A stretch of 64,000 nt of DNA from Ensifer adhaerens (GTDB lineage Bacteria; Pseudomonadota; Alphaproteobacteria; Rhizobiales; Rhizobiaceae): contig NZ_CP083351.1 of assembly GCF_020035535.1 (NCBI RefSeq), forward strand, positions 558,001 through 622,000, in the 5' to 3' direction. Below the pieces are notes generated by a model that was not told the origin of the DNA, searched no databases, and saw only the letters and a list, made by a program, of their open reading frames with translations. This document shows positions 43,521 to 52,242 of the stretch, in pieces; the stretch's first letter is position 1; each line of letters starts with the position of its first letter. The position numbers were made by a program, and so were the translations under genes.

Positions 43521-44621
43521 CTAATTTGAAGTGCGACATGCCAATGATTTCAATGATTTCCCCCTGGAGATTTTGGAATGTCCCGACGCTATTCGCAGCT
43601 GAATCTGGCCGATCGACGCCGCCTCTTCCACTTTGTCGAACGCAAAGTGCCGATCAAAGAAATGGCGCGCGAACTTGGTCGTCATCGATCGACGATCTAC
43701 CGTGAGATCCGGCGCAACACCTTCCACGATCGCGAGCTGCCCGACTATAGCGGTTACTTCCCAACCGTTGCTGACGACATCCGCAAAGAGCGGCGGCAGC
43801 GTTTGAGGAAGCTCGTGCGGCACCCGCAATTGCGCGAATTGGTGATCGAGCAGCTGAAGGCACTTTGGTCACCGGAACAGATTGCCGGTCGTCTGCTCGC
43901 CGATGGCGTGAGCGCCGTGCGGGTCTGCACCGAGACGATCTATCGCTTCATCTACGGCAAGGACGATCAGGCGCTGGAGCTCTATCAGCATCTGTCGGAA
44001 GGCCGCCGCAAACGCCGCCCCCGCGGCTCGAGGAAGCCGCGCGACGGCACTTTTCCGGCTGCCTGCAGGATATCGCAACGTCCTGATTTCATTGGCGATC
44101 GTTCGCAGTTCGGGCACTGGGAGGGCGACTTGTTGATCTTCGAACGTGATCTCGGCAACGCCAACCTGACCTCGTTGGTCGAGCGCAAAAGCCGCTACAC
44201 CGTGATGATCAAGAATCCGAGCCGGCACTCACGGCCGATCATGGACAAGATCATCGAAACGTTCTCACCTTTGCCAGCCTTTGCCCGGCAGAGCTTCACC
44301 TTTGATCGCGGCACGGAGTTTGCCGCTTTTAGGGCTTTGGAAGATGGCATCGGCGCGCGGAGCTGGTTTTGCGACCCCAGTGCGCCTTGGCAGAAAGGTG
44401 CCGTGGAAAACACCAACAAGCGCATCCGCCGCTTCATGCCTGGCGATACCGATCTCTCCGCTGTCAGTCAGCAACAGCTCGTCGCCCTCGCCCACCATAT
44501 GAATGCGCTCCCGCGTAAGTGCTTGGGCTATCGAACGCCCACCGAGGTCTTCATGGCGCATTTGCGCGAATGCGCGTAGTGCCCTACTCTTCACCCGTCA
44601 ATGTTGCACTTGGATTAGATT
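43521..44621 (+). mobile_element. IS30-family insertion sequence
   Basis: The element of about 1.1 kb has one transposase gene and imperfect terminal inverted repeats. The left end reads CTAATTTGAAGTGCGACAT and the right end, inverted, TCTAATCCAAGTGCAACAT, which share AAGTGC-x-ACAT. The short target duplication could not be fixed by eye. The right end lies only 8 bp from the left end of the next element. Confidence 0.8.
43578..44579 (+). CDS. IS30-family transposase
   Basis: The 333-residue DDE transposase has an N-terminal helix-turn-helix (I-K-E-M-A-R-E-L-G-R-H-R-S-T-I-Y-R-E-I). The catalytic core has Asp in G-H-W-E-G-D-L-L, Asp in F-T-F-D-R-G-T-E-F and Glu in A-V-E-N-T-N-K-R-I-R-R-F. A TGGAG ribosome site precedes the ATG. 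The gene looks intact, so the element may be active. Confidence 0.93.
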   Translation: MSRRYSQLNLADRRRLFHFVERKVPIKEMARELGRHRSTIYREIRRNTFHDRELPDYSGYFPTVADDIRKERRQRLRKLVRHPQLRELVIEQLKALWSPEQIAGRLLADGVSAVRVCTETIYRFIYGKDDQALELYQHLSEGRRKRRPRGSRKPRDGTFPAACRISQRPDFIGDRSQFGHWEGDLLIFERDLGNANLTSLVERKSRYTVMIKNPSRHSRPIMDKIIETFSPLPAFARQSFTFDRGTEFAAFRALEDGIGARSWFCDPSAPWQKGAVENTNKRIRRFMPGDTDLSAVSQQQLVALAHHMNALPRKCLGYRTPTEVFMAHLRECA

Positions 44622-44628
44622 CTCCCCC

Positions 44629-44669
44629 GCAAAGTTAAAGTGTCCTGATCCTGCAAAGTAAGAATGTCA
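44629..44669 (+). repeat. tandem GCAAAGT repeats at the element's left end
   Basis: GCAAAGTTAAAGTGTCC (44629-44645) and GCAAAGTAAGAATGTCA (44653-44669) are similar 17-bp units with a 24-bp period, typical of multiple transposase-binding sites at an IS end. Confidence 0.65.
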
Positions 44670-44703
44670 CTCTCCCCGGGTTTGATGACCTGGGAGATTG
44701 CGG

Positions 44704-46041
44704 ATGGGATTGATTGCGATGAGTGAGCGTGATCTGCAGCGGATCGAGGTTTTGTCGAAAGTTATCGCCGGGCGCATGACACTGGTGTCGGCGGCACATG
44801 TGCTGGGCTTAAGTACGCGCCAGGTGCGGCGTCTGTTGGGTCGGATCAGCGTCGACGGTGCGGCGTCGATCCGACACCAGGCGATTGGCCGGCCATCGAA
44901 CAATCGAATTTGTGACGGCATGCGCGATTACGCCATGGCGATCGTGCGCGAGCGCTATGCAGACTTTGGTCCGACGCTGGCGGCCGAGAAGCTTGCGGAG
45001 CGTGATGGTCTGACGGTGTCGCGTGAGACCTTGCGCCGATGGATGTCGGAGGCCGGCCTGTGGCTGTCGCGCAAGCAGCGACGGACGTTCCATCAGCCAC
45101 GATTGCGGCGCGAGGCCTATGGCGAACTGGTGCAAATTGATGGATCCGAGCATCGTTGGTTTGAGGATCGCGGTGATCCCTGTTCATTGCTGGTGTTCAT
45201 CGATGATGCGACCGGCAAGCTGATGCAGTTGCGGTTTGTGCGCTCGGAAAGCGCGTTCAGCTATTTCGAGGCGCTCGAGCTCTATCTGAAGGCGCATGGT
45301 GCTCCCGTCGCCTTCTATTCCGACAAGCATTCGGTGTTCCGAGTGGCAAAGAAGGATGCCAAGGGCGGTCAGGGCATGACCCAGTTCGGGCGTGCGCTTT
45401 GCGAGCTAAACATCGAGAGTCTTTGCGCAAACTCGAGCCAGGCCAAAGGCCGGGTCGAGCGAATGAACCGGACGCTACAGGACCGGTTGATCAAGGATCT
45501 GCGTCTGGAGGGCATCTGCGGCATGGATGATGGCAACGCTTTCCTGCCTCGGTTCATGGAGCGCTATAACCGCCAGTTTGCCATTACCCCTGCCCGAGTT
45601 GAGGATCTGCATCGACCGCTGAACCTTGCCCCGGATCGGCTACGCGACGTTCTGTGCAAACGTGAGCAGCGTTATGTCGGTGCCCAGCTGACGTTTTCGT
45701 TCGAGCGCCAGCGGATCATGCTGGAGGAGACCGCGGTGACGCGCGGGCTGGTCGGTCGCTATGTCGAGACCTACGCGCTTGCCGACGGCAGGCTGGATGT
45801 GCGCTGGAAGGGGCATTCCCTACCCTACCGGGTGTTCGACAAGGACCAGCGGGTGACGCATGCGGCGATCATCGAGAACAAAAGGCTCGGTGAACTCCTG
45901 ACCTACATCAAGGAGCGCCAGGACCAGGAGCAAAAGCCGGTTGTGAAGACGAACAGCGACAAGAACGGCTACAAACCGCGTGGCCGCAGGCCGGGCAAGC
46001 GGACGGATTTCATGAACGATCCGGCGGTGATTGCGCGATGA
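44704..46041 (+). CDS. ISNCY-family (IS1202 group) transposase
   Basis: The 445-residue transposase has a helix-turn-helix start (S-A-A-H-V-L-G-L-S-T-R-Q-V-R-R-L). A DDE core follows: Asp in V-Q-I-D-G-S-E-H-R-W-F, Asp in F-Y-S-D-K-H-S-V-F and Glu in K-G-R-V-E-R-M-N-R-T. A basic tail ends the protein. ATG 44704 with GGGAG eight bases upstream is used rather than TTG 44698. The protein is complete, but the element lacks a recognisable right end, so it is probably immobile unless a distant end is used. Confidence 0.9.
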   Translation: MGLIAMSERDLQRIEVLSKVIAGRMTLVSAAHVLGLSTRQVRRLLGRISVDGAASIRHQAIGRPSNNRICDGMRDYAMAIVRERYADFGPTLAAEKLAERDGLTVSRETLRRWMSEAGLWLSRKQRRTFHQPRLRREAYGELVQIDGSEHRWFEDRGDPCSLLVFIDDATGKLMQLRFVRSESAFSYFEALELYLKAHGAPVAFYSDKHSVFRVAKKDAKGGQGMTQFGRALCELNIESLCANSSQAKGRVERMNRTLQDRLIKDLRLEGICGMDDGNAFLPRFMERYNRQFAITPARVEDLHRPLNLAPDRLRDVLCKREQRYVGAQLTFSFERQRIMLEETAVTRGLVGRYVETYALADGRLDVRWKGHSLPYRVFDKDQRVTHAAIIENKRLGELLTYIKERQDQEQKPVVKTNSDKNGYKPRGRRPGKRTDFMNDPAVIAR

Positions 46042-46083
46042 GAGAAAGCGTTGATGAAGCAGCCAGCGGCGGAATAAAGAGCG

Positions 46084-46821
46084 TCAATGCACGCCGATGT
46101 CACTCTGCATATCCGATTCCAACTGCAGGCAAGCTGGCCAAAGTGGCGTCTTGTGGAAGGCTCCATCCTGGAGGAGCGTGAGCCCCTCTCGTGCCTCATA
46201 GAGCACACCGAGCCAGCACAAGCGCCGAAAGACGCCATATTGGAGGTCGGATTTCAACTTCCAGGTTTCTATGGTCATTTCGGTGTCCGACAGAGGCGCC
46301 AAGTCTGGATAGAGGATCTTCACAACGTCTATTGGCGTGCACCCTTCTCTGGCTTTGATATTGAGAAGATTGAGGAACATGCGCCACCAGCGTAACCGCG
46401 CTCGGACCTCCTCCTCCCGCTCAGTGGTATGGACATACGAATAGAGATAATCCGTGGCGATCAGATCGAAGAAGGCTTGCGGGTTCACCAGGAACTCCCG
46501 GCCGCGTCTGGTTGGCAGCAGCACATCTTTTTTCCGACGAAGAAGCTTCAGATGACGGGTCATGTCGCGCACCACCCAAAGCGGCGGCATGTCGCTTTCA
46601 TTGAGCACCTTGTTGATGCTGTAGAGGTCTTCGGCTGTGAAGCCTGGCCAAAGGAAGTGCACAGCGGCCCAATGCACGAACTTGCGGTTCATGGCGCCGG
46701 TCGCCGTCAATCCTATGCCGCCCTCACCGTCAGCATAGGCAACCGAAAGAAGCATACCGCGAAGAAGTGGGGACAGTGCGGCGACATCGACGTCACCATG
46801 CAGCTTGATTTCTGGAAGCAT
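46084..46821 (-). CDS. hypothetical protein at an IS boundary
   Basis: I do not recognise this 245-residue protein. It is soluble, rich in charged helices (V-V-R-D-M-T-R-H-L-K-L-L-R-R-K-K) and Trp, with no signal peptide. The start at 46821 (M-L-P-E-I-K) is one option; the frame is open to 46881 without a clear ribosome site in either case. The stop lies within about 45 bases of the transposase stop, at the place where the IS right end is missing, so its C-terminus may have been cut by that event. Confidence 0.5.
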   Translation of the reverse strand: MLPEIKLHGDVDVAALSPLLRGMLLSVAYADGEGGIGLTATGAMNRKFVHWAAVHFLWPGFTAEDLYSINKVLNESDMPPLWVVRDMTRHLKLLRRKKDVLLPTRRGREFLVNPQAFFDLIATDYLYSYVHTTEREEEVRARLRWWRMFLNLLNIKAREGCTPIDVVKILYPDLAPLSDTEMTIETWKLKSDLQYGVFRRLCWLGVLYEAREGLTLLQDGAFHKTPLWPACLQLESDMQSDIGVH

Positions 46822-47160
46822 CGTGCGGCTGTGATCCCTACTCGCCCTATGCAGGTGCAAGCGAGTATCAACCGGCGACAAAACAATTGCTACTGAGAAA
46901 GCTAAAGCCGAAGGGGAGCGTCACCACCCGCCCCCTCCCTGCCCTTGCAACCCGGTCCAGCCGGTCCGGTCGGGCGCATGGAAAGGCAGCACTTCTTGTC
47001 GAGGGAACATCGAAGACGATCATCAGCTTCGAGAAAAGATTAGGAGCCGTTGTCGACCCATAGCCATGGCTGATTGACGTCGACAAGGATCCTAACGGTC
47101 ATCGGTGACCAAAACTCAACGCGCCTGCCGGCTCTTGAGTTGATCCCGCGAGTTTTGGCA

Positions 47161-48104
47161 TTAAAGTGCCAGCGACAGGACGTTGCGCACGATATCGACC
47201 AGAACGTCTGGTGCAGCCGGACGCCTGTCTGGATCGAAGGAGAGACCAAGCACGATGCTCTGTCCCGTTATCGTCATGGCCAGAAATCGAAGCGCGAATC
47301 CAGGGTCGGGTAGACCCCCGCTCGCTGTGCTGATCCCGTTGCAACGGATAGCCGCGCCGCTTCAAACTCGGCAATTTTCGGCTCTAGGTCTCCGGCACAT
47401 TTGAGGGATGTCACCTGATCATCCGCGATGATCGCGGCGAAAGCAGGTACCTGGAAGAGATCGGCTAGCACCCGGGCGGCGGTGGAGACGGCAGCCTGTG
47501 CGTTGTTGTGTGTCTTAGATATGTCGCGGCAATATTCCTGCAGCACGCCAACATCGCGTCTCAACGCCAGCAACTCCTTCTCTCTTCGTTGTGAGGTGAA
47601 GGCAACGCCGCTCACAATCAATCCGACGACAAGGAGGAGGCTGATCGCCCAGATGTTTGCCGCGTCATCGACCAGGAGCAGGTAGCGCGGTTCGGTCAGG
47701 AAGAAGTTGTAGGACAGTGCCCCGAGCACCGCCGAACACACAGATGGTCCCAAACCGAACCCTACGGCTGCAATGACGACGGGCACCACGAAGATGAGGG
47801 AAACGTTCGGTATCTGGACACCGCTGTTGACCCCAATGGCGACGATCGTTGTGATGGCGGTCAGCATTATTGCGGCCAGGTAGCCCAGGCCCGCCGGCGC
47901 CATCGCGTTAACAGCGCTCACGATCCCGGCCGCAGGCGATGCCGAGCCGCTGGAATGACAGCCGATCGAACTGATTTCGAACTGGTGCAATTGAGTCCGG
48001 ACCCTAGCGTGCCCGCTGGTTCGGACACTCAGGTCCAGGGCCTCCCTCGCCGTGGGCCAAAGCCTTCTGGCTTGCTGATGCTGGCTCACTTCTGACCGTT
48101 GCAC
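47161..48104 (-). pseudogene. KdpD-like sensor kinase remnant (DUF4118 + GAF), truncated and frameshifted
   Basis: The minus strand encodes four hydrophobic segments typical of DUF4118 (I-P-N-V-S-L-I-F-V-V-P-V-V, then G-A-L-S-Y-N-F-F-L-T-E-P-R-Y). A GAF-like region ends D-S-R-F-D-F-W-P and stops at 47274. A one-base shift there continues G-L-S-F-D-P-D-R-R-P and D-V-L-V-D-I-V-R-N-V-L-S-L-A-L to a stop at 47161, as in KdpD homologues. The N-terminal KdpD/USP domains and the histidine kinase core are both absent, so it cannot signal. Confidence 0.72.
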
Positions 48105-48298
48105 GACAAGAACCCTCCTCCGGTGGGCCGTCCGGCCAGAAATATTTCCTGAAACCGTACCAGAACCGGGAAATCGGACCTTCCTTCAGAAGGGTCGCGC
48201 GCCTACCGTATATGAGCGATTTCTGTTGGAATTTTCCCTGCCTCCAGTGAGCCATCTGGACGCAACGCTAGCCCCGCCTTTCAGGCGGGGCATTTTTT
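48100..48298 (+). ncRNA. candidate small RNA with strong terminator
   Basis: A near-perfect rho-independent terminator on the plus strand (GCCCCGCC / GGCGGGGC at 48271-48291, then CATTTTTT) has no plus-strand protein gene upstream for more than 2 kb. The preceding 170 bases contain three pyrimidine-rich anti-Shine-Dalgarno-like stretches (CCCTCCTCC near 48113, CCTTCC near 48180, CCCTGCCTCC near 48238), a design shared with rhizobial trans-acting sRNAs. The 5' end is not fixed. Confidence 0.5.
48271..48298 (+). terminator. rho-independent terminator
   Basis: An 8-bp GC stem, 5-base loop TTTCA, then CATTTTTT. It is one of the clearest terminators in the window and the basis of the small-RNA proposal. 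Confidence 0.85.
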
Positions 48299-48341
48299 CT
48301 GCCCAAGGAAACGAATGTCCGTCGTTCTGACAGCGTCGACC

Positions 48342-48668
48342 TCAGCTGATGTTGGCGGCGATCTGTGCGGCCAGTGCTGCCTGGATTTTCACCAGCTTGA
48401 GTACGGTTTCTGGTGAGGCGATGGAAAAGCGCATGCCCGCAGCCTTGACGCTCACAGAAAGCATGCCGATTTCGACGAGCTTGTGGAGGTGTTTGTAGAC
48501 CATGCCTGCAGGAAGTCCGACCGCAGCCGCAAGCCTGCCGGCAGACAATTGCCGGTCTGACAGAGCTGCCAAGAGCAGGAGCCGTTTCGGGTGGGCGATG
48601 GCTTGCAGGAACTTTGCAGCCTCTTCGGCTTGCTGTTCATTCAGTTCGGCGGACACAGGAAAAGCCAT
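48342..48668 (-). CDS. ArsR-family HTH regulator
   Basis: The 108-residue winged-helix protein (A-H-P-K-R-L-L-L-L-A-A-L, then A-G-R-L-A-A-A-V-G-L-P-A-G-M-V-Y-K-H-L) is ArsR/SmtB-like. It has no cysteines in the sensing helix, so it probably does not sense arsenic; some such proteins sense redox state or sulfide or act in nodulation (NolR type). Its closest neighbour is panD, 220 bases upstream on the same strand. Target and signal unknown. Confidence 0.82.
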   Translation of the reverse strand: MAFPVSAELNEQQAEEAAKFLQAIAHPKRLLLLAALSDRQLSAGRLAAAVGLPAGMVYKHLHKLVEIGMLSVSVKAAGMRFSIASPETVLKLVKIQAALAAQIAANIS

Positions 48669-48889
48669 ACGGTCTCGTTACACGATCGGGCGACAGTGGC
48701 CGGCCCTTAAACGAACAACGCAAAAACGCAAAGACCGGGTGCACCAATTGGTATGCGCTTCTCCCGTTAATCTGCTGGGACGGAGGACACTTCTGGGCGT
48801 TTCTTCCTGTCGGCAGGTTCTGGGTGAACGACGCAACCCGGTCTCTTGGAGTCACGTCGCTGACCTGCAAGCGTTTTTGATGAACCCGG

Positions 48890-49342
48890 TCACGTCCCCG
48901 ATACCATCAGCGGAATGGGGAGTGCGGTGTCTTGTTCATCGAGGATGTCGAAGGTATAGCGCCCCGCCGCATCGATATTGACCGAATAGCTCAGGCGGTC
49001 ACGAATATGATTGTTTTCATCAAAGGTCAGAACCTTGGGCTTTAACGACGAAAGCTGGCTTTCGTGGAGATAAACGGAATTGCAGATGATGACCTGGTCG
49101 CCGGGCTGGCAGGTGCGTGCAGCCGCCCCATTGAGGATGCAACATCTGGAGCCGCGCTCCCCCAATATGACATAGGTAGATATACGAGCACCGGAGTTCT
49201 TGTTCCAGATTTCGACAAATTCCATCGGCAGGATTCCGGCTTGCTCGCAGTGATCAGGGTCCAATGTAATCGACCCATGATAGCTGAGGTTTGCCTCGGT
49301 CACGTAGATGCCATGTAGCTTGCCTGCGACTAGCTTTCTCAT
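48890..49342 (-). CDS. panD: aspartate 1-decarboxylase
   Basis: The 150-residue pyruvoyl enzyme makes beta-alanine for pantothenate and CoA. It shows [19 protein letters not shown]: self-cleavage falls between G23 and S24, giving the pyruvoyl group. Y-L-H-E-S-Q lies near the end of the core. It is about 25 residues longer than E. coli PanD at the C-terminus. A GGAGGAAAG-type ribosome site precedes the ATG. Being outside a panBC context, it may be an accessory copy that supports beta-alanine supply. Confidence 0.9.
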   Translation of the reverse strand: MRKLVAGKLHGIYVTEANLSYHGSITLDPDHCEQAGILPMEFVEIWNKNSGARISTYVILGERGSRCCILNGAAARTCQPGDQVIICNSVYLHESQLSSLKPKVLTFDENNHIRDRLSYSVNIDAAGRYTFDILDEQDTALPIPLMVSGT

Positions 49343-49565
49343 CTTTCCTCCACCCTTTTGGATGCCGCTTTATTAGAGTGCGAGCATTGAAGTTGAAAGA
49401 CCCAATTGAGTGATCAAGCAAGGAAGGAAATTCAGGTGAATTTGGTGGCGCAAGGGCAGTGATTTCAGGAACCCGGAAACCATTACGCAACGCTGAGTGA
49501 GGGAGTTGTGTTGACTCTTCACTTCAATCGGTTGAAAACGGGGAAACTCCAACGAGGACGTACAC

Positions 49566-50075
49566 ATGGCCGAAGAAAATACGGCGCCTGCAACTGTGGC
49601 TGTTGAAGATGCCACTCCCGTCAAGGCACCAGAACCCAAGAAGCAAGCTGCACCGAAACGTCAAAAGGCGGCCGCCGAAACGGTTCGCACAACGAAGGCG
49701 CCGGCGGCAAAGGCAGTCAGCAAGACACGCAAGTTCAGCGAGGAAGAGAAGCTTGAGAAGCTCGAGCTGATCGAAGCCCAGATTGCAGATGGCGCAAGCA
49801 CGCTCAAGGGCGCGGTCAAGCGCGCAGGCATATCCGAGCAAACCTACTATAACTGGAAGAGCAGCCTGAAGAAGGTTGGCAGCCAGAAGGCCGATAGCAA
49901 GAAGGTCACTAGCCAGAAGATCGGCAGCAAGAAGACGGCGGAACCCGCTCCGGCTGGCGACGAGTTTGCGGAACTCGTGCAACTCGAAGCCGAGAACGAG
50001 CGATTGCGCAAGCTTCTGTCGGAAAAGCTGCGCGCGGAGAATTCCGACCTGCGCAAGCGGCTCGGACTGGATTAA
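49566..50075 (+). CDS. syrB: SyrB-like transcriptional regulator
   Basis: The 169-residue protein has an Ala/Pro/Lys-rich disordered N-terminus. A helix-turn-helix-like segment follows (K-L-E-L-I-E-A-Q-I-A-D-G, then A-G-I-S-E-Q-T-Y-Y-N-W-K), as in IS3/MerR-like orfA proteins. A linker and a leucine-zipper-like tail (L-E-A-E-N-E-R-L-R-K-L-L-S-E-K-L) end the protein. This matches SyrB of Sinorhizobium meliloti, a repressor of syrM in the symbiosis/exopolysaccharide circuit. The start follows GAGG. The AT-richer 220-base leader shared with divergent panD may hold its promoter. Confidence 0.82.
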   Translation: MAEENTAPATVAVEDATPVKAPEPKKQAAPKRQKAAAETVRTTKAPAAKAVSKTRKFSEEEKLEKLELIEAQIADGASTLKGAVKRAGISEQTYYNWKSSLKKVGSQKADSKKVTSQKIGSKKTAEPAPAGDEFAELVQLEAENERLRKLLSEKLRAENSDLRKRLGLD

Positions 50076-50296
50076 TGTTGAAACGAGCGACGCACTGACG
50101 TGCAGCCGCTCCAAGACGCTGAAGTCCGGCCGGTATCCAGCTTGCCTACTCCCGACGGACACGGTCACAGCCTTGCCCGTGTTGATCTGAGTGCAATACT
50201 GCTTCACGCTTAGGTCAGTTGAAACGCGAAGCTTCGCCCTGTATTTGTGCCGCAGGGAAAATGCGGCACATCAAGCTACCTCTAGGTGCAAAACTT

Positions 50297-50938
50297 ATGA
50301 AAACGCCACAACGCAAATTCGTTGTTGAGTTCAAATCCGGTCGCCGCCAGCCAAAGAACGGGGCGAACTCGATTTGGGGTGATACAGACTTCAAGGCCCT
50401 TGCGCGCGAGGTTGAAGACCAATCCTCTCACCTGTTCGGGACCGCTGAAACGACTGTCCCAGAAGTCACCGACCCGAAGGCTCAGACCGGCGCTCAGATC
50501 CCTGCGGGCGCACCGGTGGTGGAAGCTGTCGCTCCTGAGATGCTGACAAACCCGCTGAGCGCAGGCAGCACGGAACCCCCGGCATCACCGCCCGTTGTCA
50601 TCGCCGCAGTTGCCGAACCCACCGCCGCCCCAGTCGAGCCACTGACAGTATCGAAGATCGATCAGGTGGCAGATCCCGAACAAGCGCCGATCGAGCTGCC
50701 GACAGTATCCAAGATTGCCAAGTCGCCTAAAAAGGCTCCGCGCAAACGCGTTGCTCGGGTCTTGCCGGGAGCCGCAAAAGACGATCCTCAGGTGCTGCCG
50801 GCGGAACCGGTGACTGCGCCGATTGACGCAGATGATCTGGATACGCTTGACGCCGAAAACAAACGCCTTCGGCTATTGCTGGCAAATCAGCTTCGTGCCC
50901 AGAACGCACAGCTCAAGAGAATGCTCGAGCGGTTTTGA
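50297..50938 (+). CDS. second SyrB-like protein (SyrB2 type)
   Basis: The 213-residue protein begins K-T-P-Q-R-K-F-V-V-E-F-K-S-G-R-R-Q, with a following S-I-W-G-D-T-D-F-K-A-L segment. A long Pro/Ala/Val-rich linker follows, then a zipper-like tail similar to the preceding SyrB (L-D-A-E-N-K-R-L-R-L-L-L-A-N-Q-L). It lacks the central helix-turn-helix, so it might form heterodimers with SyrB through the tail. ATG 50297 has AGGTG eight bases upstream. It lies 221 bases downstream of syrB. Confidence 0.7.
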   Translation: MKTPQRKFVVEFKSGRRQPKNGANSIWGDTDFKALAREVEDQSSHLFGTAETTVPEVTDPKAQTGAQIPAGAPVVEAVAPEMLTNPLSAGSTEPPASPPVVIAAVAEPTAAPVEPLTVSKIDQVADPEQAPIELPTVSKIAKSPKKAPRKRVARVLPGAAKDDPQVLPAEPVTAPIDADDLDTLDAENKRLRLLLANQLRAQNAQLKRMLERF

Positions 50939-52242
50939 CCGTCGCCGGCTTACCTGCCTGTTTGGGCACGGTACTCGGCCAAGCCCCATGTCAGTGCTTT
51001 CGACTGTCGTCGTCTGACGTTGCGGTGCCAAGGACGACCATTGCCGGAATAGAGAAGATCAAGTCAATCACAGCAAGTCTGCTTTGCGATACTGGCGCTG
51101 CAAACCACGGCGGTAAAAGGCCCGCAGATACGGCCGAACGGCGAAATGACGCAACGGGAACGGGAGGCCCGCCCCAATCGTGACGCCGGATGATTCAGTC
51201 ATTGCTGCGTGGAGTTGTTGGCAGAACACCTGTTACGCGGTCAAATAAAGACCCGACGACGATGGTTGCCGAAGCCATCATGGAGGAGCGCACGCGCTAC
51301 CTTGGAATTGCTGTCGCATGCTGTGGTCGCCACTCCGAAGTCGTGCGACAAATTCAAACTGACCTGATCGACTAGGCAGGTTCTCGTTTAGATATGCCAG
51401 GGACGACAGGCCTACTCCATTGCACAAGATGCCGGCGCCTGGTCTCTATCCAGCGATTGAGCGGCGCCTAAGGCCCCCGTCACTCAAGCTCGCCTACGAC
51501 CTTTTAGGAAACGGAACGCTTGGGCGGGAGCAGTCGGTCCCGCTTCCCCTGCGGGCCGCTATGCTGAAGCTCCTGCGGCGGCTCCTTTTCCGCCCGTCGC
51601 GTGACGCGAATTCCCGCTTTCTCACGCTTCGCGTGCCGTCATGCTGAAAGCTCCGATACGCTTCATTATTTTGGTCGCCGGCCGGCTCGGCCAAGCCGAC
51701 CGACATTGATCCGGGTGAACGGACTTCAGCTGCGCCCTGTGCGATCCGGGCATGGGTCCTCCTGAGCTGGCTCAGTCAGCATCGCCCAGCTGACAACAAC
51801 GTGAACGTTTCTGTTCGGACTAAAGATCGAACACGACCTGTGTTTCACGGAGATGGCGCCCTCCCTTCGCCGGCTTCACCTTACGTCCACTCGCGATAGA
51901 GTTCTATCGAGGCGCGTGCGCATTGATCATTTCGCGGACTTTGCCGGCCGCCGGCAGGTTGTTTGCCCCCTCATTGTCGGTGGGATGGGGCGCAACGCTT
52001 CCGTTTAGCCGTGCGCCACGCTTAGCCGCTATCTCGGCCATCTTCCGCAAGATATCGAATTGTTGACCGAAGCGGGAAACGGCGAAGGTTTCAGTGTGGT
52101 TTGGGACACGGCGGAGCGTACCCAGAGGTCGCCGACGCACAAAACCGAGCCTAGCGGAGTCTATCGATCGTTGCGGCGGGCTGAGGCGTCCACCTCGCTA
52201 GCGACGACTCGTCGCAACAGCCGAACTATGCAATGCTTGGCC
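50939..52242. other. 1.3-kb region without a supported gene
   Basis: Several short frames on both strands (for example 51190-51375 plus and 51904-52140 minus) lack a ribosome site or recognisable domain. Nothing resembles a structured RNA or repeat by eye. It may be decayed coding sequence or a long regulatory region before the hybrid kinase. Confidence 0.4.

Larger units (their letters stand above)
44629..46080 (+). mobile_element. ISNCY/IS1202-like insertion sequence lacking its right end
   Basis: The left end carries two tandem transposase-site-like repeats and the full transposase gene. No inverted copy of the left-end repeat is found in the 60-100 bases after the stop, where a right end is expected. 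The boundary at about 46080 is where the next gene's stop begins, so the right end appears deleted or replaced. Confidence 0.6.

Noticed and set aside
44664..46106. 10-bp direct repeat ATGTCACTCT at 44664 and 46097 as a target duplication of the ISNCY element
   Set aside because: The left copy is inside the element's end repeats, not outside its boundary, so it cannot be the target duplication; probably chance.
51904..52140. Minus-strand frame F-D-I-L-R-K-M-A-E-I-A-A-K before the hybrid kinase
   Set aside because: No ribosome site, overlaps the possible kinase leader, and no family recognised; kept only as a remark on the 1.3-kb gap.
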